DNA of 48,044 bases from an uncultured Clostridia bacterium (GCA_934254725.1 CAKQLR010000009.1:1-48044); one strand, 5' to 3'; positions 14,413 through 24,415 are shown, counted from the stretch's first letter. The notes: generated by a model from the letters alone, not told the origin. Translations and numbers: made by a program.

Positions 14413-16836
14413 TTAAACAATCTTTTCCGTCAGCCGTCCGTCTTTAATAACGAACGTCTTGACTTCTTCGGGTTTAAAACTTACCTCCTTTCTTTCAAAA
14501 TACTTACTCGTAACGTCGGCCGTTTTCGGCTTGTCGGAGCCGTTGAACAATCTTAAAATCAAATCGTCGCCGTCCTTTTTAAAACAAGTCAGTTCGACGC
14601 ACGACTCGGAAACCCGTATAAACGACCCGGAATTATCCTCGTCACCTCTGCCCGACGGCCAGAAGCTCTCTTCGTAAGGTTGCAGATTGAATTCCGCGCC
14701 CAAATGGAAAGCCTCTTCAATCGCTCCTTCCGCCTCGTTAAAGGATATTCTGAAAGAAAATCTTCTTTCTCCGCAATCTATCCGCTCCACGAGTTTATCC
14801 TCCGAGAGAAGCTCTCTTTGGGGAAGCGGGTGCGCCGAGTAAGCAGCCGAGAACAACAGGTTGAGATAAACCTTCTCCCCGTCCGAAGAAAAGCCGTACG
14901 TTCCTTTGTTCGCAACGTTTACGGCGGCGCCCTTACCGATAAAGGAAACCCACCTTTGCGCTACGTTTTCGCGCCCGTCGCAGATAAGCTTTTCGTATCC
15001 GAACATGTTTTCGCCGAACAGTTCGCCCGCGAAAGACGGCTTTAAAGCGATTTTGTACAATACGTCGGGTTCGGAATTGTTTACTGTCAGATCCAGGTCG
15101 AAGTAATTCTTGTTACGATAAAAAGTATAGTATATAAACGCGGTGGAATTATTGTATTTCGCGACGTATTCGACGCGCGTCAGAACGTCGCCTTTTTCCG
15201 TAATTCTCACGTTTTTGCCGCTTCTGTTTTTACATGTTATGTAATAGGAAATCTGCTCGTCCGTTATCGCCTCGAACGACGCGAAAGGCTTGCCGAAACC
15301 TTTAAGCTGCTCTCTGTTCATCGCCCACGGGTCGGCGTTCGATTTTATGATATCTATGCCGAAAGAATCGCGCGCGATAACTTCCTTGCCGTTATAAAGA
15401 ACGCCCAATCTGCCCGTTTTCGCGTTTACTACGGCTGTATAACCGTTGCCGGAAATTTCAAACTCTTCAGTTTCGGGCTGAATTATTTCGGGTTTTTTGG
15501 CTACTTTCTTTTCGAAAATAGAAATTCTCGAAAAGCTCATCGGGGGAAGCGTTGCCTCTAAAATCACCTTTTTAGCCCAATCGAGATTTATGTTGGATTG
15601 TTCTTTTACTATCTGGCTTTTAACTTTTTCGCCGTTTACGTAAACGTCCGCCTCGGTATAATAATCGTCGTAGTTCTGATTCTCCAGAATAAACTCCGCC
15701 GTTACGGGCACGTTTACAGCGTGCGGGTGCGGATTGAAAACAAAGAACGGGTATTCGCCCTTCTGCGATTTTTTAAACTTATCCGCAAAACGAACGAACA
15801 TGTCGAATTTCAGCTTTTCCAGAATGCACAAAGCGTAATCCTGACTGCGCAAAATCTGTTCTTCCACTTCCTTTATTCCGGTGCCGGGCAGAGAATCGTG
15901 GAATTCCGAAAACAACAGTTCTTTAAGCGCTTCGGAAAGCTTTTCCTCCGGGTATTCGCCGCCGTCGAGCAGCCCGAGCAAACACATTTTTTCGGTAAGA
16001 TAATATTCGTTTTCAAGATTTCTGTGCCGCTGTTTTATCCTCGTCTGAGTCGTATAACAACCAGGCATACAAGGCGTCATAGAACGGCTGTATTGCTCGG
16101 AAAAATCGGCTTCGGCAAAGTAATCGTCCGGCACGGCGTAAACTATTTCGACAGAAGAAGTCTTCATAAGGTCGTCGATGGCTTTAAGGTCTATTTCCGA
16201 AGGTCCGCCGCCGTGATTGCCTATTCCCCACAAAAAGAGTTTGCGCTCGCAGGAATTTCCTGCAATAAGCGCTTCGCCCTTTGCTCTCGCCTGCCCTTTA
16301 AGCGAATTGTAATGCTCATTGGGGCGTGCTACCTTGACGGAAAAACCGTTCTTCGTCCAGGTAAAGTTTTCGGGTATGTCGCTCTCGGCGGGGGCGGGTC
16401 TGCATATAATATACCCTTTATAGCCGTTTTTTGCAAGTATTTGAATAAGCCCTTCGTTATGACCGAAGCTGTCGTAGTTTATAGCTACGTCCGGAGTGTA
16501 GCCGAAACGGGAAAAGAAAAACTTCTTTCCCTCTTCTATATGCCGCATAATGCTTTCGCCCGAGGGCATATTGCAATCGGGCTGTATATACCATCCGCCG
16601 GATACTACCCACTTGCCCGCGGCGGAAAGCTTCTTTATTCTTTCGAATAATTCTCCGTCGTACTTCTCGACAAGCTCGTATGAGTAGCTTTCGTTATGGC
16701 AAAATATGAAGTCATACTTTTCAAGCAGATTTGCCGCAGAACGAAAGGTAGACAAAACGGCGGAAATGCCGTCTTGTCTCCTCCATAACCATACGGGATC
16801 GATATGCGCGTTGCATATCATGTACATTTTTTTCAT
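14413..16836 (-). CDS. Alpha-mannosidase, glycoside hydrolase family 38
   Basis: An 807-aa protein with GH38 hallmarks: zinc ligands H11 and D13 in NAHIDPVWLW, the PDCNMPSGES loop at about 87-95, nucleophile/zinc ligand D122 in NYDSFGHN, GNHGGGPSEID near 206-215, and H312-D313 in FHDSLPGTG. The C-terminal half is the usual beta-sandwich. It would hydrolyse terminal alpha-mannosides with retention of configuration. It has no signal peptide, so it acts in the cytoplasm on imported oligosaccharides. It is one of three GH38 genes in the window, about 5 bp after the larger unknown gene 16842-19469; the ribosome binding site is weak (AAGAAG), consistent with coupling. The three copies differ enough to suggest distinct linkage preferences. 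Confidence 0.92.
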   Translation of the reverse strand: MKKMYMICNAHIDPVWLWRRQDGISAVLSTFRSAANLLEKYDFIFCHNESYSYELVEKYDGELFERIKKLSAAGKWVVSGGWYIQPDCNMPSGESIMRHIEEGKKFFFSRFGYTPDVAINYDSFGHNEGLIQILAKNGYKGYIICRPAPAESDIPENFTWTKNGFSVKVARPNEHYNSLKGQARAKGEALIAGNSCERKLFLWGIGNHGGGPSEIDLKAIDDLMKTSSVEIVYAVPDDYFAEADFSEQYSRSMTPCMPGCYTTQTRIKQRHRNLENEYYLTEKMCLLGLLDGGEYPEEKLSEALKELLFSEFHDSLPGTGIKEVEEQILRSQDYALCILEKLKFDMFVRFADKFKKSQKGEYPFFVFNPHPHAVNVPVTAEFILENQNYDDYYTEADVYVNGEKVKSQIVKEQSNINLDWAKKVILEATLPPMSFSRISIFEKKVAKKPEIIQPETEEFEISGNGYTAVVNAKTGRLGVLYNGKEVIARDSFGIDIIKSNADPWAMNREQLKGFGKPFASFEAITDEQISYYITCKNRSGKNVRITEKGDVLTRVEYVAKYNNSTAFIYYTFYRNKNYFDLDLTVNNSEPDVLYKIALKPSFAGELFGENMFGYEKLICDGRENVAQRWVSFIGKGAAVNVANKGTYGFSSDGEKVYLNLLFSAAYSAHPLPQRELLSEDKLVERIDCGERRFSFRISFNEAEGAIEEAFHLGAEFNLQPYEESFWPSGRGDEDNSGSFIRVSESCVELTCFKKDGDDLILRLFNGSDKPKTADVTSKYFERKEVSFKPEEVKTFVIKDGRLTEKIV

Positions 16837-16841
16837 TCTTC

Positions 16842-19469
16842 TTAATTTCCGTTTACAAGTCTGTATTTAACTGCCGTAGAATAATTCGTGCCGTATGTGT
16901 TTTTAACGTTGTATGTGAGCGTATAAGTGCCGTTACCTTTGACATAATCGCACTGAGTAAAGTCGTTGCCCTTTACGGACTGATCCACGTCTACCCAATT
17001 GCTTCCGTCAAATTTCTGAAGCTTATAACCGCTGTAATATTCAAGCCCCGTAAACCTTACGGGAACATAGCCGAGTCCGCCCTGAAGGACGAATTCCGCA
17101 GCCGTAGCCCCTTTGGCTATTTCTATCGAAACGGGGTAGTTGCCCGTAACTTTACCGACCGTAGCCGATACGTTTACGTTGCCGTATTTAGCTTGCTGCA
17201 AACCTTGTGCGGGCGTGTTGAAAATATTCGTCGTAGCCGTCATATAATCGCTGAAGCCGTACCAGGTAGCGGTCGTCTGCGGGAGTACCGTCATTTCCAC
17301 AACCATATTGATCCGGCTGCCTTTTTTGTACTCGCTTCCCGCGGTTTTCGGAGTGGTAAGCTCGAAAGCCATCTGACCTTCGCTTATCTTGCGCTTATTG
17401 AACGAAGGCGAAGTGTATTTCTTGCCGTTTAAGGTTGCTTCGTATTCTCTTACGGTAAACGATACGCCGTTGGTTTCTTCTCTCAGACTGCTGTCGAAAT
17501 CATAGAGCATAAACCACGGGTTATTTCCGTTAACCTCTATCTTCTGTTCGGTCGCGGAATCGAAGTACAGATTATCGCCCTTAGGCGTGCTTCCGTTATC
17601 TATAACGCCTTCATCGTTGCCGTACGCGAATTGTCTGTAATAGTTTGCCTGATACTTTTCGGTAGCGTACTGGAAAAGCGTCATTCTCGTAGCTTTTACG
17701 TCCTGAACCATCGTATAAGATATATCGTATAAAATTCTCGTAACGTCGTCCGTGCGGAGAAGATGTACGGTTATATCCGCCTTGATTTTTCCGTCCGAAG
17801 TGTATCCCGCGTAGCGTACGTCCGTAAGGTTAGGACCTTGCGATACCATATCGGTACTCGTAACTATAATATCGCGGGCGCGGTACGAACCGTCCTCATA
17901 ACGTAAAACTTCGCCGCCGCCCGTGTTGCCCGACCAGTTGTATTCCTGATCGTTGCCGTGATGATTCTTTACGAGATACGGTCTTATATCCTGCATCCAC
18001 GGGGAAGTATAAGTGTAGAAACATATATTTTCGCCGTGCGAACCGAGAGCGAGCTGCTCCCAGAGTTTATACATATCCCAACCGATGAGCGAAAGCGAGC
18101 TGTGGCTTACGCTTGCGGCTTCGCCCCAGTTTTCGTATGCGATTTTATAGATGTAATCTACCGAAGAATTCGCGGGAACGGTTATAGAAGTTGTGCCCGA
18201 GAACCATTGTCCGGTGTAAGTTCTTTCCGGCATGCCGACTTCCGAAGAGGAATAAGAATGCCAGTTTTTGCTCGTCTGAACTTTAATACCCGTGGGGTTG
18301 CCGTCAATGTCGCAAATCATCGGGCACATACCCGACATTCCGAAGTTTGCCGCCGTATCGAAGAATCTGTCCTCCGCACGCAAAGCGGTCGTGTTTTTGA
18401 GAAGATCGACGTCTACTGTTACCGCGCTGCTCGTAGGGTTAGTAAAGCTCATTTTGTACTCGTCGTAAGAATTTCTGTTGGCTTCTACTTTGTAATCGTA
18501 GTAATTCGTGGACGTGATTATGTTTCCGTCTACTACGAATTCGCCTGCCTGCGGGTTGTATACGCTGTTTGCCGCCGCCTGTACGGGCGACGTAACGTTT
18601 ACGCTGAGCGTAACTTTCTCGGCATTGAGCGCGTTCTCCACATTAGAGAAATCGCCGTTCGTAAACGGTACGCACAAAATCTCGAAGCCGGTAAAATCGT
18701 TAGGCATTATTCTGTCTTTATTGAAAGAAACCTTAACGCCGGTAGAGCCTCTTTCCACTTTAACGGAACCGTCCGCAGGCTCTATGAAAGCAAGTCCGTC
18801 GCTTCCGTTCGTAAGAGTTTTAACTCTTCCGTTGTAGCCTTCAGTGTAGTCTCTGTATTTTGTAAGACCGAGTTCGAAAGACAACCTGACGTCCGTCATT
18901 CTTTTGTTTGCAAGAACTTCATAACCCAAAGCAAACGCGTTCTGTTTTGCCTTTACTTCGAATTTACCGTAAATGTCCTGGAAAGTATCGTACACGAGCT
19001 TGGGTATATCCACTCTCTGTACAAATCTGCCGTTTTCGATAGTTCTTTTGTATACTCCGCTCGGCTTGCCGCTGGAATTTTCCACTTCGACTACGCCGCC
19101 GGCTACGCCTATCGTTCCGCCCTGCTCGAACGAAAAAGCAATATCTACGTTGTCTTCATCGTCGAATTCCTGCGGTACAAAATATTTTTCGGGATAGTTT
19201 ACGGGTTTGAAAGAGGTTATCTTACCCTCTTCGCCGCAAAGCTCGAGAATATAATTCTCGCCCTGAAAACGCATGGAATCCTTTTTATCGTGAAGGTCGT
19301 ACGCGTAAATATAATCCTTTTCAAGTTCGGAAAAACTTGTTTCCACATCTACGGGCGTATCGCCTCCCGAGGAATCGGGGGAAGAGGAGTTATCTCCCCC
19401 TCCGCCGTTACACGAGCAAGCGCTTAATATAAATGCCGAAGCAAGTATTAAACACAATAATTTTTTCAT
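16842..19469 (-). CDS. Large lipoprotein of unrecognised family, paralog A
   Basis: An 875-aa lipoprotein (signal and lipobox within MKKLLCLILASAFILSACSC, then a Gly/Ser/Asp linker). The start at 19469 has AAGGA upstream; the longer frame to 19499 does not. I do not recognise the family. Its central and C-terminal parts are clearly homologous to the signal-less 811-aa protein at 31564-33999. Shared blocks include SLIGWDMYKLWEQLALGSHG, QDIRP, a GGGE-x-x-x-YED segment, TDVRYAGYTSDGKIKADIT and a C-terminal block around GLEYYSGYKL. Conserved Trp, Glu, Asp and His clusters around residues 450-520 look like an enzyme active site on a beta-rich scaffold. It directly precedes a GH38 gene, as paralog B does. 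It is most likely a surface-exposed carbohydrate-active enzyme or binding protein; the function is inferred from context only. Confidence 0.7.
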   Translation of the reverse strand: MKKLLCLILASAFILSACSCNGGGGDNSSSPDSSGGDTPVDVETSFSELEKDYIYAYDLHDKKDSMRFQGENYILELCGEEGKITSFKPVNYPEKYFVPQEFDDEDNVDIAFSFEQGGTIGVAGGVVEVENSSGKPSGVYKRTIENGRFVQRVDIPKLVYDTFQDIYGKFEVKAKQNAFALGYEVLANKRMTDVRLSFELGLTKYRDYTEGYNGRVKTLTNGSDGLAFIEPADGSVKVERGSTGVKVSFNKDRIMPNDFTGFEILCVPFTNGDFSNVENALNAEKVTLSVNVTSPVQAAANSVYNPQAGEFVVDGNIITSTNYYDYKVEANRNSYDEYKMSFTNPTSSAVTVDVDLLKNTTALRAEDRFFDTAANFGMSGMCPMICDIDGNPTGIKVQTSKNWHSYSSSEVGMPERTYTGQWFSGTTSITVPANSSVDYIYKIAYENWGEAASVSHSSLSLIGWDMYKLWEQLALGSHGENICFYTYTSPWMQDIRPYLVKNHHGNDQEYNWSGNTGGGEVLRYEDGSYRARDIIVTSTDMVSQGPNLTDVRYAGYTSDGKIKADITVHLLRTDDVTRILYDISYTMVQDVKATRMTLFQYATEKYQANYYRQFAYGNDEGVIDNGSTPKGDNLYFDSATEQKIEVNGNNPWFMLYDFDSSLREETNGVSFTVREYEATLNGKKYTSPSFNKRKISEGQMAFELTTPKTAGSEYKKGSRINMVVEMTVLPQTTATWYGFSDYMTATTNIFNTPAQGLQQAKYGNVNVSATVGKVTGNYPVSIEIAKGATAAEFVLQGGLGYVPVRFTGLEYYSGYKLQKFDGSNWVDVDQSVKGNDFTQCDYVKGNGTYTLTYNVKNTYGTNYSTAVKYRLVNGN

Positions 19470-19499
19470 ATTTTTAATCCTTTTTTCTGTTAAAAACAA

Positions 19500-21080
19500 T
19501 TATTTTTTGTTTTTAAGCCATTCGTCGAGCTGTCTCTGTTTTTCCTCGATAATCTTGTTCATTCCGGCTTCGTTGAGTTTTTTCATAAACTCTTCGTATT
19601 TTTCCATAACTTTATCGCCGTGAACGCCGGTGGAGAACTCGGAAAGATAGGTAGCTGCTTCCGCTCTGCACTGAGCGATGTAAACGGAAACTTTGGTGTC
19701 GTCGAAGTTGAAACCTAAAGCCGCGTTAATCTTTGCGTCCTCGTTTATCTTCTGCGATTGTTTATAGGGGTTTTCGGTATATCTGTCGATATAACACAAA
19801 CCTTCGGTGAATTCGGAAGCGTAAGCCCAGGTCATAACGCTGTTGTCGTAACCGGAATTAGCTTTCTGTTTAATCTGTAAAGAATTGCCCTTATCCGTGT
19901 AATCGTAGTGTTCGCCTTCGATACCGAAGCAAAGCAAATTCATAAGGTCTGCGTCGGACCATAAAAGGTCGAGGAATTTCATAACTCTCGCGGGGTTAGC
20001 GGAAGTGGAAGAAATAGCCGTCATACTACCTAAAACATAGGAAATGTAATAGTACGGGTTGCCAAGTCTTACTGCGCCGCCTCGTTTTCCGTCCGTATTG
20101 ATTCTTACGTCGTTGGGCTTCCAGGTAATGAGCGAAGCTACGTCGTACGCGTCCATACTCGTTCCTTTATCGCCTATTTTAATCTTTTCGGGTGCAAGAC
20201 CTTCTTTGTAGTATCCAGCCATTCTCTGAATGTCGTTCTTGAACTCTTCTGTTTCGAACTGGTTGAATACGCGGAGACCGTCGGAAGGATCGTCGTCACA
20301 ATCGATAACGCCGGGAACGGCAATACCGGTACCGAGATCTTCATAGTGATATCTCGTCTGAAGGGATTCCATAACGTCGTAAGCGCCCATAAGTCCGCCT
20401 AAGCCCTTGTTGTTGAGCTTTAACCATCTTACGTATTCTTCGAGAATGTCGTAAGCGGGCAAATCCTGATCTACAATGTATTCGTAAATGTTGTTGTGGT
20501 CGTAACCTTCGTAGTTAAGTTCGAGGAAGCGATCGAAAAGCTCGTAATCTCTTATGAGAGCGGCGTCCGTTCTCGGGATAATCTGCTGATTGACTATTCC
20601 GTAGTACTTGCCGTCCGTATAAGTAGCCTGATCCAACATATATGCGGGCACGGAAGCTTTAATATGAGGAGCGTAATCTTCTACAAGTTGATTGAGCGGA
20701 AGGAACGCCTGTCTTCTTATGTTCGTCCAGTAATAGTTTACCGTGGGGCTGGTAAAGCAAAGGTCGAATTTTTCGCCCGAGCTTACTCTGGGGACGATCT
20801 GGTCGTTATACGTATACCACAAAATTTGTACGATATTTAATCTCGCTTTGATTTTGGGATAGATAATTTCGTTTATCTCGTCCTGAATTTCGTCCATATC
20901 AGGCTGAGATAAAGCTATACCGTCCGTCGTGATAGGCAAAAACCAAGTAATTTCGTAGTCTTCGTCGTTATCTTCGTATTTGCCTGCGTTGCCCTGGTTG
21001 TTGTTACCGCACGCAAAAAATCCGAAGCATAAAACCAAGCAAAGTACAGATGCGATCAGATTGAGAAATGTCTTTTTCAT
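19500..21080 (-). CDS. Sugar ABC transporter substrate-binding lipoprotein
   Basis: A 526-aa extracellular solute-binding protein of the LplA-like cluster-B type. It has lipobox FFAC with Cys24 lipidated, then a linker and two alpha/beta lobes (DYEITWFLPITTDG, FDLCFTSPTVNYYWTN, and the C-terminal SVYIAQCRAEAATYLSEFST that matches the extended, DUF3502-like tail of this group). AAGGAG precedes the ATG. With the two permease genes upstream in the operon it forms a CUT1-type oligosaccharide importer. No ATPase gene is present, so a shared MsmK-type ATPase from elsewhere is expected. By context the ligand is an alpha-mannoside or a related oligosaccharide. Confidence 0.88.
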   Translation of the reverse strand: MKKTFLNLIASVLCLVLCFGFFACGNNNQGNAGKYEDNDEDYEITWFLPITTDGIALSQPDMDEIQDEINEIIYPKIKARLNIVQILWYTYNDQIVPRVSSGEKFDLCFTSPTVNYYWTNIRRQAFLPLNQLVEDYAPHIKASVPAYMLDQATYTDGKYYGIVNQQIIPRTDAALIRDYELFDRFLELNYEGYDHNNIYEYIVDQDLPAYDILEEYVRWLKLNNKGLGGLMGAYDVMESLQTRYHYEDLGTGIAVPGVIDCDDDPSDGLRVFNQFETEEFKNDIQRMAGYYKEGLAPEKIKIGDKGTSMDAYDVASLITWKPNDVRINTDGKRGGAVRLGNPYYYISYVLGSMTAISSTSANPARVMKFLDLLWSDADLMNLLCFGIEGEHYDYTDKGNSLQIKQKANSGYDNSVMTWAYASEFTEGLCYIDRYTENPYKQSQKINEDAKINAALGFNFDDTKVSVYIAQCRAEAATYLSEFSTGVHGDKVMEKYEEFMKKLNEAGMNKIIEEKQRQLDEWLKNKK

Positions 21081-21121
21081 AATTTTTCTCCTTAATAATT
21101 TTTTATTTCAGTTTTTCCTTA

Positions 21122-22030
21122 TTACTTAACGCCGCCGGTCGTAAGACCTCTGACGAAGTACTTCTGGAAAAACGTAAATACTGCGAGCATAGGCGCAATG
21201 GTAATTACCACTATCGCGGTTTGCAATGTATATTCGGGGATTTCCATATCTATGGTAAGACCGGGATAAACGCCCGCTTTTACTTCCCTTAAAAATACTA
21301 TCAATTGACTCATTCTCGTAATATAAACGGAAATAGGCATATATTTTGACGTCGTATCGAGGAAGTATATCGCGCTGGTGGCGTCGTTCCAGTACATAAG
21401 AACGCTGTAGAACGCAACCGTGGCGATGCCCGGCGCAACGAGAGGAACGGCTATCCTCCACATATTCGTAAATTCCGAAGCGCCTTCTATCCTGGACGCG
21501 TCGAAATACGATTTGTCTATAGACTGGAAGAACACCCTGAGGAATATAACGTGTCCGACGTTGCCGAGTAAAGGCAGTATAAGAACCCAGTACGTGTTGT
21601 AAATATGCAGATAGTTTTTATACAACATGTACTGCGGAACGATACCTGCGTTGAAACTTACGGTAAGGAACAAAGCGAACGATATAACGCCCCTGTACTT
21701 GAAATCCATTTTTGAAAGCGGGTACGCCGTCATAACCACAAGCGCAACGTTGCCGAGCGTTCCTATTACCGTGATTATTATCGAATTGAGATAAGACGTG
21801 TAAATATCCGTGGCATATTTAAAAATCGTCTCGTAAGCGGCGGTGGAAAATCCCCTCGGGAAAAATCCCACGCCGAATTCTTCTATTTGTTTGGATTCGC
21901 TGAACGAAGTGGAAAGTACCATTATGAACGGAACTATACTGATCACAACGCATAGAATCAAGGGTATATATACGCCAAACACAAGTCCGGCGGAAAATCT
22001 CTTTTTTAATCTGTTCTTTCTTTTCTTCAT
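21122..22030 (-). CDS. Sugar ABC transporter permease, YtcP/LplC-like
   Basis: A 302-aa inner-membrane permease with six predicted helices. The EAA motif contacting the ATPase is YFDASRIEGASEFTNMWRI, followed by the PLVAPGIATVAF helix. This is the MalG-type subunit of the CUT1 families, of the YtcP/LplC subgroup normally paired with an LplB-like partner. A positively charged N-terminus precedes helix 1. The start has AAGG at moderate spacing. It lies 30 bp after its partner permease and 41 bp before the binding-protein gene. Confidence 0.9.
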   Translation of the reverse strand: MKKRKNRLKKRFSAGLVFGVYIPLILCVVISIVPFIMVLSTSFSESKQIEEFGVGFFPRGFSTAAYETIFKYATDIYTSYLNSIIITVIGTLGNVALVVMTAYPLSKMDFKYRGVISFALFLTVSFNAGIVPQYMLYKNYLHIYNTYWVLILPLLGNVGHVIFLRVFFQSIDKSYFDASRIEGASEFTNMWRIAVPLVAPGIATVAFYSVLMYWNDATSAIYFLDTTSKYMPISVYITRMSQLIVFLREVKAGVYPGLTIDMEIPEYTLQTAIVVITIAPMLAVFTFFQKYFVRGLTTGGVK

Positions 22031-22060
22031 AATTATGACCTTGTAAATCGTATGCCGGGC

Positions 22061-23026
22061 TTAAAACAGCGAGCTTTCGGGCGTAATCTTCTTGGTGATA
22101 AAGTTTGCTATCGCGCAGAATACAAGCCCTACCGCGCTCTGCAACAAACCGACTGCCGTACTTGCTTCGAATAAACCGCTCCTGCGAAGCGCTCTGTACA
22201 TATACGTTTCGATTATCTCCGTAGTTTCGTATAAAGTAGAGCGGTCTCCCGTCAGGAAGTATATTCTCGAAAAGTCGTACCTTATTATGTTGGAACAGCT
22301 CATAATCATATTTACAAGCAACATCGTCTTCATATAAGGCAGCGAAAGGAAAATCATCTTTTGGAATCTGTTGGCGCCGTCTATTTCGGCAGCCTCGTAC
22401 ATTTCCGTATCCGCGCCCATGAGAACCGCGTAGTTGACAACGCCGCCTACGCCTGCGCCTTTCCATAGCCCCATGAAAACGATAATGGGCCACCAAGCCC
22501 AGGGCTTGGAATAAAAATCTACCGTCTGCCCGCCTATCGAAGATATTATTTCGTTAATAACGCCTCTGTCGCCGATAAACGCTTCGAGAAGGGTACCCGT
22601 AACCGTCCAGGCGATAAAATACGGGAAGAAAAACATTGTCTGTATGGTTTTAATGGCAACTTTGTTTACCAGTTCGAACATAAGCAATCCCAGAATAACG
22701 CCGCAAACCGTACCGAATAAAATATCCAGAATGTTTAAAACCACAGCGTTTCTTAACATGTTGGTAAAAGCCGATGACGTAACGAGATATTTAAAGTTGT
22801 CGAAACCGACCCACGGGCTGCCTAAAACGCCTAAATTAGGAACGTAAAACTCAAATGCGAGCAACAGCCAGAACAAAGGAACAACCGAGAAAATGAAAGT
22901 TTTGATCAACAGGGGCAGCGTAATTATAAGCAGTTCCCTGTCGTTTTTTGATTTCATTAACGATTTTTTCTTTTTCGGTCTTGAAAACTTTTGTTTCAAA
23001 GAGCTTGTGATTTCAGAAAATTTCAT
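22061..23026 (-). CDS. Sugar ABC transporter permease, LplB-like
   Basis: A 321-aa permease with six helices and a Lys-rich cytoplasmic N-terminus (about residues 1-28). The EAA loop is MYEAAEIDGANRFQKMIFL, followed by SLPYMKTML. It corresponds to the MalF-type subunit of the LplB subgroup. GGAG sits at good distance from the ATG. The 144-bp gap upstream (23027-23170) is the widest inside this operon. It holds an ACGAC-CGCA-GTCGT palindrome (23103-23116) and a weak TTGAAA element, so an internal promoter for the transporter genes is possible. Confidence 0.9.
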   Translation of the reverse strand: MKFSEITSSLKQKFSRPKKKKSLMKSKNDRELLIITLPLLIKTFIFSVVPLFWLLLAFEFYVPNLGVLGSPWVGFDNFKYLVTSSAFTNMLRNAVVLNILDILFGTVCGVILGLLMFELVNKVAIKTIQTMFFFPYFIAWTVTGTLLEAFIGDRGVINEIISSIGGQTVDFYSKPWAWWPIIVFMGLWKGAGVGGVVNYAVLMGADTEMYEAAEIDGANRFQKMIFLSLPYMKTMLLVNMIMSCSNIIRYDFSRIYFLTGDRSTLYETTEIIETYMYRALRRSGLFEASTAVGLLQSAVGLVFCAIANFITKKITPESSLF

Positions 23027-23102
23027 GTATGTACTCCGAAAACATCAATTCGGAAAGAAAGGAAAATTCTCCCCTCTCTTCCCGAAAAATGTTATTTTTG
23101 TA

Positions 23103-23116
23103 ACGACCGCAGTCGT
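23103..23116. promoter_or_regulatory. Palindrome ahead of the transporter genes
   Basis: ACGAC-CGCA-GTCGT is a perfect 5+5 bp inverted repeat in the only sizeable gap within the operon. It may be an operator for local control of the ABC transporter. Evidence is limited to symmetry and position. Confidence 0.3.
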
Positions 23117-23170
23117 AAGTTTGTTATGTTTTTATTATTCGCCTATTTCAAAAGAAGTAACATTCTTTTT

Positions 23171-24412
23171 CTAAGCAGAAACGGATGTTTTTGTCGGTTT
23201 GCCGAGCATTATCGCCCTAATATTATAAATTTCCGTTTCGGAAACGCCGATTGACAGCATATAGTTCTCAGTTTTCTCGGCAAGGGTGTCGCCCGGGAAG
23301 GTTTTCAGTTTTTCGAGGAAAGGTTTGAATAATCCTGTATCATCCCTCGCGTCCCTCGTCCCGTAAATAGAAAAGGAAGTGAGTTCATAATCCTGTATGC
23401 AGGTTAACTCGTCAACGCCGACAAGCGCGTTTAAAAGGAAAGCAATCGTGCCCGTTCTGTCCGCGCCGCCCGTACAATGAAAATATACGGGGTATCTGGT
23501 TTCGTCCGAAAGAGCCGAGAACACTTTTGCGAAAACCTCTTTATCGGTAAATGCCGAGGAATACGAGCCGCAAGCATAGTATTCGAGCTTGGCGCCGGGT
23601 ATCGGGCTTTCGATAAGACCGAGGTTTTCCTGTGCGTTTCTTAAATCGAAATCGGTTTTTATGCCGAGCGTTTCGCTCATGAAAGCCGCGCCTTTATCGT
23701 TGAGTTTCACGTAATCATACGTGGTGTCCGTGCTCTTGGAAAGCGCGCCGCCGCGGAAAATTTTACCCTGAAGCGTTCTTTCTCCGCTTTCGAGGAGGTA
23801 CCCGCCCAGATCTCTCACGTTGTATATACCGCCTACGTTCAGCACTCTCGGACCGAGATCGGTCGTTCTGAAAGAAGTTTCGGCGATTTTGCTTTCGCCG
23901 GAATCCAAAAGCGCCGTAACTCTTACGTAGTAATTTGTCGCCTTCAACAAATTGTATACGTTGTATTTTTCCTTACTCGCGGAAAGAATAACCGTTTCGC
24001 AGTCGGTCATATCCTCGTTTACCGAATATTCTACTTTGTATTCGGAAACGTTTTTACAGGTATTTTTTCAACTGATTTTTACGGCAGAATAGGGATTTGC
24101 CTCCGTACCGGCGTAATCGCGAACGTTTGCGTCGGCGCCCGCCTGCAGATATTGTTTAACGTTGTCCAGATACGGAAAAACTTCTCCGCTCGGCGTTAAA
24201 ATAGTCAACTCTCCCTCTTCCGTTTCGCTTCCGCTGTCGGAAGAATCCCCAGAGCTTCCAGTATCCGACGATTCCGTGCTCAATTCGGTCGTTCCGCTCG
24301 AGGTATCACTCCCCGTGTCTCCGCCGGACGGCACATCGTTACATGCGACGAAGAACACGGAAATGAAAATTACCAACAATAAACTTATTATTCCGTTTAA
24401 TTGTTTACGCAT
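23171..24412 (-). pseudogene. Secreted tyrosine-phosphatase-like lipoprotein, in-frame TGA
   Basis: The frame spans 413 codons with a TGA at codon 115 (24070-24068). Before it: a lipoprotein signal (VFFVAC, then a long Ser/Asp/Glu linker) and the start of a fibronectin-III-like domain (AVKIS). After it: KNTCKNVSEYKVEYS ... NYYVRVTALLDSG completes that domain, where the TGA occupies the near-invariant Trp of its B strand. A protein-tyrosine-phosphatase-like domain of the IphP/Y_phosphatase3 type follows (NVRDLGG, IFRGGALS, and the P-loop HCTGGADRTG with Cys313 and Arg319). A single TGG-to-TGA change explains the lesion. Reinitiation at the ATG at 24010 would give a phosphatase without a signal peptide. 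If intact, the protein would act outside the cell, removing phosphate from a glycan or protein. It follows the large surface-protein gene by 3 bp. Confidence 0.8.
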
Positions 24413-24415
24413 CGC

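Noticed and set aside
15598..16650. 350-codon plus-strand open frame antisense to a GH38 gene
   Set aside because: The minus strand encodes an intact GH38 with all catalytic residues; the antisense frame has no recognisable feature.
17958..19427. 489-codon plus-strand open frame antisense to paralog A
   Set aside because: Its composition (runs of Arg, Tyr, Phe and Val) is the complement of the minus-strand protein; there is no ribosome binding site and no domain.
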